From: Duganella sp. CF458
Lineage (GTDB): Bacteria > Pseudomonadota > Gammaproteobacteria > Burkholderiales > Burkholderiaceae_D
Direction of reading: 5' to 3'
Assembly: GCF_900113115.1 (NCBI RefSeq)
Contig: NZ_FOOF01000010.1
Span: 62,001 to 126,000, forward strand
Length of the DNA stretch: 64,000 nt
This document shows positions 17,176 to 25,549 of this stretch, one piece after another (the stretch's first letter is position 1; every line of letters begins with the position of its first letter). Made by a program: the position numbers and the translations under genes. A model generated the notes under the pieces. It saw nothing but the letters and a program-made list of their open reading frames with translations. It made no database searches and was not told the DNA's origin.

Positions 17176-17805
17176 TCACCATGCATAGCCATAACGCAGC
17201 GTCAGGCGGCTGCGCGCGTCGTCCGGCATGATGTCCGAACGCACCACACGGCCAAGGTCAAGCTGCATGCTGGAGTTCCTGTCGATCTTCATGCGCACCC
17301 CGATGCCGGCACTGCCCACATTGCGGCTACGCAGCTGGCCATTGGACGCGCGGTTGTAGCGCAGCGCATTGCGGTCGTAATACAGCAAGGCGCGGCAATG
17401 GCGGGCGGCGCCCAGGCAGATATCGGGGGAATACAGTTCGACGTTGCTGCCCAGGCCGCCGTCCCGCACCGCGTCGCGGTTGGCCATCAGGCGCAAGGCT
17501 GTCGAGGCGGCCGGCGCCAGGCTGTCCTGCAGCGAAACGGCGCCGGCGGTGTAATGGGTATTGACGCTGGCCCGCACCATCCAGTCGCGCGGCAGGGTCT
17601 GCGTCAGCGACGCCGCCAGGCGCGTGGTCGGGGTGGTACCGGGCAGGCCGGGCAGATTCGATTGCGGATAGGCGGTCGCGGAAAAATCGAAAGAAGGCGC
17701 ACTCCGGTCGCGCTCACGTTCAAGATTGCGTTCGTGGCCGGGCGGCGCGGCAAGCGCGCCGGTGCAGGCGGCAAGGGCCAGGATCGGCACAAGGCTAGGC
17801 TTCAT
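17176..17805 (-). CDS. orphan protein resembling the C-terminal part of the TpsB barrel
   Basis: 209 aa with its own export signal (residues 1-20; a LAAC at 11-14 could also be read as a lipobox) and a short charged linker. From about residue 71 to the end it aligns by eye with the last 130-140 residues of the TpsB encoded next door: WMVRASVN with WQWRAIAN, NVELYSP with NLELYTP, CRALLYYDR with CRLLAFHDR, LDLGRVV with LDYGHVV, and terminal LTLRYGYAW with LHLRLGLAY. The Cys pair (130 and 137) is kept. The VRG loop-6 motif is replaced by LRLMANRD, and there are no POTRA domains. It cannot form a normal TpsB pore alone; a plug, assembly partner, homo-oligomeric barrel or decaying duplicate are all possible. 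The frame is intact. Confidence 0.7.
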   Translation of the reverse strand: MKPSLVPILALAACTGALAAPPGHERNLERERDRSAPSFDFSATAYPQSNLPGLPGTTPTTRLAASLTQTLPRDWMVRASVNTHYTAGAVSLQDSLAPAASTALRLMANRDAVRDGGLGSNVELYSPDICLGAARHCRALLYYDRNALRYNRASNGQLRSRNVGSAGIGVRMKIDRNSSMQLDLGRVVRSDIMPDDARSRLTLRYGYAW

Positions 17806-17932
17806 GATCGTTCTCCCGGCATGCGATTGCCTGGCAAAGAAGCAACTCTTCTTACCTTCAGTTTAGGACATAAATGCCCCAACCACAGCTACATTCTACG
17901 CCTGCGCAGGTGCGCGCACCGTTGAGTGTTGC

Positions 17933-20188
17933 TTATTTGCTGTCGAAATTTGTGACCCCATCCCACCCCGCTCCGGGCGGCTGTTGCCGGTAGTGCGCGA
18001 TGCGTTCCAGGTACAAGGTGTACAGGGTGCTTTGCGGCGTTGCAGCAGCCAGCGGCGCCAGCACAGCCTCGGCCGCCTGCCAGTCCTGGGCACGCACCAG
18101 GGCCAGCGCTTGGTGCCACTGCTGCAAGCCGGCCCGAGCTGGTGCATCCAGCTCGCCTTGCAGTCCCAGCGGCTCGAAGATGGCCACCGGCTCCAGCTTG
18201 CCCTTGACCCGCACCAGGTCCAGCTCGCGCCAGGCAAACCCAGACGCCGCCGCCCGCGTCGCGGCGCCCGCCACGATGCCCGCCCCGTACACCTTGGTGA
18301 TGCCCTCCAGGCGCGAAGCCAGGTTCACCGCGTCGCCCATCACCGTATAGGCGCGGCGGATGCGCGAACCCATGTCGCCCACGTGCATCGGGCCGCTGTT
18401 GATGCCAATGCCGATGCGCAGCGCAGGCCAGCCGCGCTGTTCGAATTCCCGGCTCAGGCGAGCTGCCGTGGCTTGCATCGCCAAGGCGGTTGCCACCGCC
18501 CGTTCGGCATGGTCGGCGCAGGCCACCGGCGCGCCCCAGAAGGCCATCACGGCGTCGCCGATATATTTGTCCAGGGTGCCGCGGTGGCGGTCGCGGATCT
18601 CCTCCGACATGGCGGTCAGGTAGCGGTTGATGTATTCGCGCAGCTCCTGCGGCGACAGGCCCTCGGCAATGGTGGTGAAGCCGCGCACGTCGACGAACAT
18701 CACGCTCAGCTCACGGCTGGCGCCTTCCATGCTGTACTGGGCCGGGTTCTCCGCCATCTCCGCCACCAGCTCCGGCGCCACGTACTCGCCGAAGCGCGAC
18801 ACCAGCGCGCGCCCGCGCCGGACTTCGAAGAAATAGCCCCAAGCCAGGTTCAGCACGAACAGCGCCATGCCAAGCAGCAGCAAGGTGGCCAGGTTCAGCA
18901 CCGCGTCATAGCGGCGGTACAACAGGAAATTCAAGGCCACCGTGCCGGCCAGCGCCGCCAGCGACAGCAGGATGCCCCAGGCCGGCGCCAGTACCGGCAA
19001 CGCCAGCGCCAGCACGCCGCCCAGCACCAGCGCCTGCAGCACTTCGATCTGCGTGGCCACGTCGGGCCGCTGCTTGAAGCTGTCGTCCAGGATCGACTTG
19101 ACCAGGTTGGCGTGGATTTCCACCCCCGGGTATTCGGCATTGACCGGGGTGGCGCGCAAATCGTTCAAGCCCGGGGCGCTGGTACCGACCAGCACGATGG
19201 TGCCGGCCAACAGCCCGGGTTTGGCGCGCCCTGCCAGCACGTCCGCCGCCGGCACATAGCGGAAGGCGCCGCCGGCCGGGCCGCCGCGGCCGCGGAACTG
19301 CACGGTATTGGTCAAGCCTTCGCCCACCGGGATGCGCAGCTTCCCTTCGCTGTGGAACAGGGCAATGGCATCCAGCCCGCCGGCCTGGCGTTCGGCCGTG
19401 CTCAGGGTATCGACGCTGCCCTGCCATAGCGGCGCGATGGCGCGCCCGCCCAGCGCGGCCGATACCGTGGCCAGCGCCAGCGTTGGGTAATAGCCGTCGC
19501 CGATGCGTTGCAGCAGCGCCGAAGAACGCACCAGGCCATCGCTGTCGACCAGCGCGGTGAAGATGCCGGCGCCGGCCGCCGCCGCCTGCAAGGACGCGAT
19601 ATTGGCTTCATAGCCCTGCGCCGTATAGGCATCAAGCGTGCGCCCGTTCAGGCTTTCGAGCGTGAAGGCGGGCGCCGGCAGCACGCCCTTGCGCTGGCTG
19701 CCCGACAGGCTGTAGCCCAGCACCACCGGCTGGCCGCGCATGGCGGCGGCCAGCCGGCCGTCGTAATCGAGCTGCGGCTGCAATCCGGCCAGTGCGCGCG
19801 CCAGTCCCGGCACCTGGCGCAATTCGCCTTGCGCCAACCGCTCCAGCACCCCGTAGCCGGAACTGGTATCGGGTTCGGGAAAGGAAATGTCGAAGCCGAC
19901 CGCCGCCACCTGGTAGTGGCCGGTCAGTTGTTCGACCAGGCGCGCCACCTTGTCCCGGCTCCAGGGAAAACGCCCCACTTCGGCCAGGCTGCGCTCGTCG
20001 ATGTCGACGATGACGATGCGCGGGTCGAGTTCGGGCGCTTCCAGCCGCATGCGCAATCCGGCGAAAAAGCTGTCCGTACGCGCCAGCGATTCGGACGGCA
20101 GCAATTGCACCAGCTGCAGCACAGCCAATGCCGTGAGCGAAAGCCCCAGCAGCCAGCGCGCACCGTAGCGTTGCAGCAGCCGGCGCAT
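17933..20188 (-). CDS. CHASE2-domain class III adenylate cyclase
   Basis: 751 aa. A first membrane helix (about 12-30) precedes a large extracytoplasmic CHASE2 sensor domain (about 35-360, with RIVIVDIDERSLAEVGRFPWSR). Several membrane helices follow near 370-450, then a class III cyclase domain. The cyclase has the two metal-binding Asp residues (FVDVRGFT and KYIGDAVMAFWG), the adenine-selecting Lys and Asp (DKYIGD; YTVMGDAVN), and the transition-state Asn and Arg (NLASR). It should therefore be an active adenylyl cyclase responding to a periplasmic signal. The start overlaps the stop of the HD-GYP gene by one base. It lies 127 nt upstream of the half-barrel and TPS genes on the same strand. 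Confidence 0.92.
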   Translation of the reverse strand: MRRLLQRYGARWLLGLSLTALAVLQLVQLLPSESLARTDSFFAGLRMRLEAPELDPRIVIVDIDERSLAEVGRFPWSRDKVARLVEQLTGHYQVAAVGFDISFPEPDTSSGYGVLERLAQGELRQVPGLARALAGLQPQLDYDGRLAAAMRGQPVVLGYSLSGSQRKGVLPAPAFTLESLNGRTLDAYTAQGYEANIASLQAAAAGAGIFTALVDSDGLVRSSALLQRIGDGYYPTLALATVSAALGGRAIAPLWQGSVDTLSTAERQAGGLDAIALFHSEGKLRIPVGEGLTNTVQFRGRGGPAGGAFRYVPAADVLAGRAKPGLLAGTIVLVGTSAPGLNDLRATPVNAEYPGVEIHANLVKSILDDSFKQRPDVATQIEVLQALVLGGVLALALPVLAPAWGILLSLAALAGTVALNFLLYRRYDAVLNLATLLLLGMALFVLNLAWGYFFEVRRGRALVSRFGEYVAPELVAEMAENPAQYSMEGASRELSVMFVDVRGFTTIAEGLSPQELREYINRYLTAMSEEIRDRHRGTLDKYIGDAVMAFWGAPVACADHAERAVATALAMQATAARLSREFEQRGWPALRIGIGINSGPMHVGDMGSRIRRAYTVMGDAVNLASRLEGITKVYGAGIVAGAATRAAASGFAWRELDLVRVKGKLEPVAIFEPLGLQGELDAPARAGLQQWHQALALVRAQDWQAAEAVLAPLAAATPQSTLYTLYLERIAHYRQQPPGAGWDGVTNFDSK

Positions 20189-21792
20189 CACGGCGTGTAT
20201 CCGGGGATGCGCGATTCGTCGACCGCGTCGACCTGGCGCGGGTCCATGTATTGCCGTGCGAATTCCAGGTACACCTTGCGGCGGATGAAGATATCGAACA
20301 GGTCCGGGTCGATATGCCCGTTCAGGCTGAACTTGCCGAGGATGTCGAGCGATTCGGACAGCATCTTGCCCTTCTTGTAGGGCCGGTCGCGCGCAGTCAA
20401 CGCCTCGAAGATGTCGGCAATCGCCATCACGCGCGCCGGCACCGACATCTGCTCGCGCACCAGGCCGCGCGGATAGCCTTTGCCGTCCATCCGCTCGTGG
20501 TGGCCGCCGGCGTATTCCGGCACATGCTGCAGGTGCTGCGGCCAGGGCAGCGATTCGAGCATGCGCACGGTGACCACGATATGGTTGTTGATCACCTTGC
20601 GCTCGGCCTCGGTCAGGGTGCCGAAACGGATGGTCAGGTTTTCCACCTCTTCCTCGCTGAGCAGCGCTTGCTCCTGCCCGTCCGGCGCGGTCCAGCGCCG
20701 CCGGGCGATCTGGCGCACGCGCTGCTGCGATTCGGGCGCCATGCCCTCGCCGCCGATATTGGCCTGGCGCAGGAAGTCCCGCTCGGCGCGCAACTGCCCC
20801 AGCTCCGCGGCCAGCGCCGCCTGCAGCGCCGGGCCGTCGCCGCCATCGAGCTGGGCCCGCAATGCGCGCAATTCGGCGTCGCGCAACAGCACTTCGTAGC
20901 GCGTGTCGAGCAAACCGATACGGTCGTAGATGGTCTGCAGCTTGGTCGCCTTGTCCACCACGTGCACCGGCGTGGTGATCTTGCCGCAGTCGTGCAGCAA
21001 CCCGGCCAGCCATAGCTGCTTGCGCTCGCCCTCCGACAAGCGGAAGCCGGCCAGCGGCCCGCTGTCGGCCGCATGCGCCGCATCGGCCAGCATCATGGTC
21101 AGCACCGGCACCAGCTGGCAATGGCGGCCGGTGTACGGCGACTTCTCATCGATGCCGATATTGATCAGGTTGACCAGTGCTTCCAGCAGTTGCTCGAGCT
21201 GGGCCACCAGCTGCTGCTTGGTCAGCGCCACCGCAGCCTGCGCCGCCAGCGCCTCGATGAAGCGCTGGTCGGTGGCGCTGAACACGCCCTCCGCATTGCC
21301 CGCATTGACCAGCTGCAGCACGCCCAGCAGCTGTCCTTCGTGGTCGCGCATGGGCACGGTCAGGATCGAACGCGTGCGGTAGGCAAAGCGCTGGTCGAAC
21401 TGGCGCATGCCGGAGAAATTGAACTCGCTGGCTTGGTAGACATCGCCGATGTTCACGGCACGGCCCCGGTTGGCCGCATACGCGGCGACCGAATCGAGCT
21501 TGGGCACGCCGGCCGCGTCCACCAGCGGCACCGGCGCGATGTCGATGGCGGCGCCGCTGCCCCCGCCCAGGTGCAGGCCCAGGGTATCGTTGACGGCGAT
21601 ATGGAACAGCAGGTTGGCGCGCCCGGCATCGGGGCGGTACAGGGTGCCGCCGTCGGCACCGGTCAGGTGCTTGGCCGCCAGCAGGATGCGCTCGAGCAGT
21701 ACCCCGGTATCCTGCCCGTCGCCCAGGGCGACGCTCAGTTCGGTGAGCTGGTCCAGCCGCGCCGCCAGCTGGGTCGGGGTCAAGTCTTCCAT
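20188..21792 (-). CDS. GAF-HD-GYP cyclic-di-GMP phosphodiesterase family protein
   Basis: 534 aa. A GAF domain (about 15-170, ending FIEALAAQAAVALT) is followed by an HD-GYP domain with the HD pair in LLHDCGKITTP and the signature HHERMDGKGYP. Between the HD and GYP motifs there is a long insertion of roughly 90 residues (LRDAELRALRAQLDGG onward), unlike compact HD-GYP domains. Proteins with intact motifs hydrolyse c-di-GMP to pGpG or GMP. It is translationally coupled to the CHASE2 cyclase gene (TGATG), so c-di-GMP and cAMP signals appear to be combined in one operon. Start 21792 (MEDLTPTQLAARL) was preferred over a TTG at 21849. Confidence 0.92.
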   Translation of the reverse strand: MEDLTPTQLAARLDQLTELSVALGDGQDTGVLLERILLAAKHLTGADGGTLYRPDAGRANLLFHIAVNDTLGLHLGGGSGAAIDIAPVPLVDAAGVPKLDSVAAYAANRGRAVNIGDVYQASEFNFSGMRQFDQRFAYRTRSILTVPMRDHEGQLLGVLQLVNAGNAEGVFSATDQRFIEALAAQAAVALTKQQLVAQLEQLLEALVNLINIGIDEKSPYTGRHCQLVPVLTMMLADAAHAADSGPLAGFRLSEGERKQLWLAGLLHDCGKITTPVHVVDKATKLQTIYDRIGLLDTRYEVLLRDAELRALRAQLDGGDGPALQAALAAELGQLRAERDFLRQANIGGEGMAPESQQRVRQIARRRWTAPDGQEQALLSEEEVENLTIRFGTLTEAERKVINNHIVVTVRMLESLPWPQHLQHVPEYAGGHHERMDGKGYPRGLVREQMSVPARVMAIADIFEALTARDRPYKKGKMLSESLDILGKFSLNGHIDPDLFDIFIRRKVYLEFARQYMDPRQVDAVDESRIPGYTP

Positions 21793-21925
21793 GCTTGAAG
21801 TGTATCCCTGCCGCGCCGGCGCACACAAGAATCTGCCTGTGGCGGACAAAAAACGCTATCATCACTCTTGCCAATTCGACTAGCTTTTTAACAGGCGATC
21901 ACGCTACCACCACTGGGGGACGTCC

Positions 21926-22771
21926 ATGAAATTCACGTTCTGGGGAGTGCGCGGTTCGATTCCCTCCCCGGGGCCGCGTACCGTGCGCTACGGCGGCAAT
22001 ACCACTTGCATTGAGGTACGCAGCGACGACGGCACCCTGATCGTGCTCGATGCCGGCACCGGCCTGTTCGCGCTGGCGCAGGCCTTGCTGGCAGGCCCCC
22101 AGCGTCCGATCGAAGCCAACCTGTTCATCAGCCACAGCCACTGGGACCATATTCACGGCCTGCCCTTTTTCTCGCCCTTGTTCGTGACAGGCAGCCGGGT
22201 ACGCCTGCACGGCGCCGGCGATCCGGCCATCGGCAAGGGCATCGAGCATGTGATGGGCGTGCAGCTCCAATACAGCTATTTCCCGGTTGGCGAAGCGCAG
22301 ATGGACGCCACCATCGAATACCGCACGCTGGCGCCGGACGAAGCGGTCGATGTCGGCGACGCCCGCGTGCGTCATGTGCTGATGAACCACCCGGTCACCG
22401 ACCTTGGCTACCGCATCGACTGCAACGGCAAGTCGCTGTTCTTCACCGGCGACCATGAACCGCCCGGCGACGCGGGGCACGCAGCGGCCATCGACGCCCT
22501 GGTGCAGGGCGTCGACGTGCTGATCGCCGATTGTTCCTACACCCGCGACGAATATCCGTCCAAGGTGGGCTGGGGCCACGGCACCTTCGACAGCGCACTG
22601 GCGCTGGCGCTGCGCTGCGGCGTACGCAGCCTGTACTGTACCCATCATGAACCGACCCGCAGCGACGACGAGCTGGAAGCGGTGTTCGCCGAAGTCATGG
22701 CGCGCCACGCCGGCCAGCTGGGCGGCCTGCAAGTGTTCCTCGCTTACGAGGGACTGGAAGTCAACCTATGA
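21926..22771 (+). CDS. MBL-fold metallo-hydrolase
   Basis: 281 aa with a complete metallo-beta-lactamase metal site: SHSHWDHIHG (His70, His72, Asp74, His75), the later His in LMNHPVTD, Asp in LIADCSYT and His in LYCTHHEP. The opening GVRGSIPSPGPRTVRYGGNTTCIEV is typical of a phosphodiesterase-like MBL subgroup. It lies 7 nt before the GAF-GspE gene and is divergent from the HD-GYP/cyclase operon. A role in cyclic-nucleotide turnover is attractive given these neighbours but is inference; RNA or other phosphodiesters are equally possible. Confidence 0.88.
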   Translation: MKFTFWGVRGSIPSPGPRTVRYGGNTTCIEVRSDDGTLIVLDAGTGLFALAQALLAGPQRPIEANLFISHSHWDHIHGLPFFSPLFVTGSRVRLHGAGDPAIGKGIEHVMGVQLQYSYFPVGEAQMDATIEYRTLAPDEAVDVGDARVRHVLMNHPVTDLGYRIDCNGKSLFFTGDHEPPGDAGHAAAIDALVQGVDVLIADCSYTRDEYPSKVGWGHGTFDSALALALRCGVRSLYCTHHEPTRSDDELEAVFAEVMARHAGQLGGLQVFLAYEGLEVNL

Positions 22772-22778
22772 GCAAAGC

Positions 22779-25136
22779 ATGAGCGAATACGACCAACAGC
22801 CCGCCTCCGGCGCCGAGACGGAACGCCGCCTGGCCTTCTTCCGCAAGCTGCAGGCCGTCACCACCAAGATCCACGCCACCAGCAACCTGGACGAGATCAT
22901 GCTCGACCTGGGCATGGAGTTCTGCGACCTGTTCGAATGCGACCGCTTCACGCTGTATGCGATGGACCACGAGAAGAACTACATCGTGTCGAAGGTGAAA
23001 ACCGGCATGACCAGCTTCCGCGACCTGAAGCTGGCACTCAACGCTTCCAGTATTGCCGGCTACGTGGCCATGACGCGCCAGACGCTGAACCTGCGCGACG
23101 TCTACGACGCCGACGAGCTGCGCAGCATCTCGCCGGAGCTGCATTTCCAGCAGGGCGTCGACCAGCGCACCGGCTACCGTACGCGCCAGATGCTGGTGGC
23201 GCCGCTGGTGTCGCTGGCGCACGACAGCCTGCTGGGCGTGGTCCAATTCATCAACACGCGCAACGGCGAACCGTTTTCCGCAATCGCGCTGGAAGGCGTG
23301 CGCCAGCTGGGCGACACCCTGGCGGTGGCGTTCAGCCAGCGCCTGAAACCGACCCCGCTGCCGCGTACCCGCTACGATGCGCTGGTGGCCGACAGCGTGC
23401 TGTCGCCGCAGGAGCTGGAACAGGCCCTGCGCAGCGCGCGCGAACAGGAAACCGATGTCGAGGCCGTGCTGGTGCAGGACTTCCACGTCAAGCCTGCGGT
23501 GCTCGGCGCTGCGCTGGCCAAGTACTACACCCTGCCCTATGAGCCGGCGCGTCCCGACCGCGTGCGCCCGGCCGACCTGCTGAAGAAGCTGCCGCTGCAA
23601 TACCTGGAGGAGTCGGGCTGGGTGCCGCTGGAGGAAAACCGCGAAGGCCTGCTGGTGCTGACCATCGATCCCGACCGCGTCACGCAGTCGCACATCGTCA
23701 ACCAGGTCTTCCCGCGCGTGCACGTCAATTACCGCGTCACCACCCGCGCCGAATTTGCCCAAACCCTGGCGCAGTTCTTCGGCGCCGGCGGCTCGGCCAG
23801 CGTGGACGAACTGCTGTCGGGCATGGGCAGCGATGGCGAGGATGAAGGCGATGCGCCGCCGGACGTGTCGGAGGCGGTGGAAAACGAACTGGTCAAACTG
23901 CTCAACAAGATCATCATCGACGCCCACCGCCAGGGCGTGTCGGACATCCACATCGAACCCTTGCCAGGCAAGGGCAAGACCGGTATCCGCTTCCGTAAGG
24001 ACGGCACGCTGGTACCCTATATCGAAGTTCCCGCCGCCTTCCGCGCCGCCATGGTGGCGCGCATCAAGATCATGTGCGACCTCGATATTTCCGAGCGCCG
24101 CAAGCCGCAGGACGGCAAGATCAAGTTCAAGAAGTACGGGCCGCTCGACATCGAGCTGCGCGTGGCCACCATCCCTTCCGCCGGCGGCGTGGAAGACGTG
24201 GTGATGCGCATCCTGGCCGCCGGCGAGCCGATCCCCCTGGACAAGCTGGGCGTGCTGCCGGCCAACCTGGACCGCCTGCGCGCCACGGTGGAAAAACCGT
24301 ATGGCCTGTTCTTCGTCTGCGGCCCCACCGGCTCGGGCAAGACCACCACCCTGCACTCGGTCCTGAATTACCTGAATACGCCGGAAACCAAGATCTGGAC
24401 CGCCGAAGATCCGGTGGAGATCACGCAAAAAGGCTTGCGCCAGGTACAGGTCAACCGCAAGGCAGGCTTGGAATTTGCCACCGTGATGCGGGCCTTCCTG
24501 CGCGCCGATCCCGACATCATCATGGTTGGCGAAATGCGCGACAAGGAAACCGTGAGCATGGGCATCGAGGCATCGCTGACCGGCCACCTGGTGTTCTCCA
24601 CCCTGCACACCAACAGCGCGCCCGAATCGGTGGTGCGCCTGCTGGACATGGGCATGGACCCGTTCAATTTTGCCGATGCCCTGCTCGGCATCCTGGCGCA
24701 GCGCCTGGCCAAGCGCCTGTGCGGCAATTGCAAGCAGTCCTACCATCCCGGTGAAGCGGAACTGGACCTGCTGCTGTCGGAATATTGCGAGGAGCTCCTG
24801 AATACCAGTGCCTTCCAGCAGAATGCCCTGGCCGCCCGCCAGCAGGTGCTGGCCGGCTGGCGCGAGCGCTACGCCGACGCCGAGGGGCGTTTCACCCTGT
24901 ACCGGCCGCTTGGCTGCGAGCAGTGCAACAAGGGCTATCGCGGCCGTGTCGGCCTGCACGAGCTGATGATCGGCAGCGACCGCGTCAAGAAGCTGCTGCA
25001 GGAACATGCACGGGTGGCCCAGTTGCTGGCCGCCGCGCTGGAGGATGGCATGCTGACACTGAAGATGGATGGCATTGAAAAAGTCCTGCTGGGCATCACC
25101 GACGTGAAGGCGGTGCGTGCGGTGTGCATCAAATGA
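22779..25136 (+). CDS. GspE/PilB-type secretion ATPase with N-terminal GAF domain
   Basis: 785 aa. A GAF domain occupies about residues 10-190 (FECDRFTLYAMDHEKNYIVSK; YRTRQMLVAPLVSL). It is followed by an MshEN/T2SSE N-terminal module (about 200-370) and the secretion ATPase core with Walker A GPTGSGKTTTL (515-525), Asp box, Walker B MVGEMRDKETV and His box. A zinc-binding Cys set is present as Cys648/Cys651 and Cys713/Cys716. Canonical GspE or PilB proteins lack a GAF domain, and no other type II secretion or pilus gene is nearby, so this looks like a signal-gated or repurposed ATPase. The start at 22779 follows the MBL stop by 7 nt; the frame open to 22647 lies inside that gene. Confidence 0.9.
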   Translation: MSEYDQQPASGAETERRLAFFRKLQAVTTKIHATSNLDEIMLDLGMEFCDLFECDRFTLYAMDHEKNYIVSKVKTGMTSFRDLKLALNASSIAGYVAMTRQTLNLRDVYDADELRSISPELHFQQGVDQRTGYRTRQMLVAPLVSLAHDSLLGVVQFINTRNGEPFSAIALEGVRQLGDTLAVAFSQRLKPTPLPRTRYDALVADSVLSPQELEQALRSAREQETDVEAVLVQDFHVKPAVLGAALAKYYTLPYEPARPDRVRPADLLKKLPLQYLEESGWVPLEENREGLLVLTIDPDRVTQSHIVNQVFPRVHVNYRVTTRAEFAQTLAQFFGAGGSASVDELLSGMGSDGEDEGDAPPDVSEAVENELVKLLNKIIIDAHRQGVSDIHIEPLPGKGKTGIRFRKDGTLVPYIEVPAAFRAAMVARIKIMCDLDISERRKPQDGKIKFKKYGPLDIELRVATIPSAGGVEDVVMRILAAGEPIPLDKLGVLPANLDRLRATVEKPYGLFFVCGPTGSGKTTTLHSVLNYLNTPETKIWTAEDPVEITQKGLRQVQVNRKAGLEFATVMRAFLRADPDIIMVGEMRDKETVSMGIEASLTGHLVFSTLHTNSAPESVVRLLDMGMDPFNFADALLGILAQRLAKRLCGNCKQSYHPGEAELDLLLSEYCEELLNTSAFQQNALAARQQVLAGWRERYADAEGRFTLYRPLGCEQCNKGYRGRVGLHELMIGSDRVKKLLQEHARVAQLLAAALEDGMLTLKMDGIEKVLLGITDVKAVRAVCIK

Positions 25137-25534
25137 TCTCGCACGTCTTTCTTCCCATCGGGGACTTCGGGCGCGCCTATCGATTCCACGCTGCCATCAT
25201 GGCGGCGCTCGGCCATGCACCACGCTTCTGCGACGAAGCCAGGCCGTGGGCGGCCTGGCAGCCGGCCGGCGGCGGCCGCCCGCTGTTCATCATCGGCAGC
25301 CCCTATAACGGTGGAGCGCCAGCACCGGGCAACGGGCCGATGACCGCCCTGTTGGCGCCCTCGCGCGCTGCCGTCGATGCCGCGCACGCCGCAGCCCTGG
25401 CCAATGGCGGCTGCTGCGAAGGGCCGCCCGGCCTGCGCCCGCAGTATCACCCCGATTACTACGGCGCCTATTTCCGCGACCCGGACGGCAACAAGATCGG
25501 CGTCTGCTGCCACGCCCCGGTCCAGGAGCCGTAG
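25133..25534 (+). CDS. VOC family protein
   Basis: 133 aa, a single glyoxalase-fold module with SHVFLPIGDFGRAYRFHAAIM at the start and YYGAYFRDPDGNKIGVCCH near the end, the family DPDGN turn. Its ATG overlaps the stop of the ATPase gene (ATGA), so it is coupled to it, although a functional link is not obvious. It resembles the many small glyoxalase-like proteins of unknown substrate. A second, unrelated VOC gene lies at 1853. Confidence 0.88.
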   Translation: MISHVFLPIGDFGRAYRFHAAIMAALGHAPRFCDEARPWAAWQPAGGGRPLFIIGSPYNGGAPAPGNGPMTALLAPSRAAVDAAHAAALANGGCCEGPPGLRPQYHPDYYGAYFRDPDGNKIGVCCHAPVQEP

Positions 25535-25549
25535 GCCCTGCCCTACCGC

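Noticed and set aside
13984-17188. Long plus-strand frames antisense to tpsA and tpsB
   Set aside because: No recognisable motif or ribosome-binding site; opposite strand has clear TpsA and TpsB domains.
15476-17805. The half-barrel gene as a frameshifted fragment of tpsB
   Set aside because: It lies upstream of the complete tpsB gene, has its own signal sequence, and its open frame is intact, so it is not a broken end of that gene.
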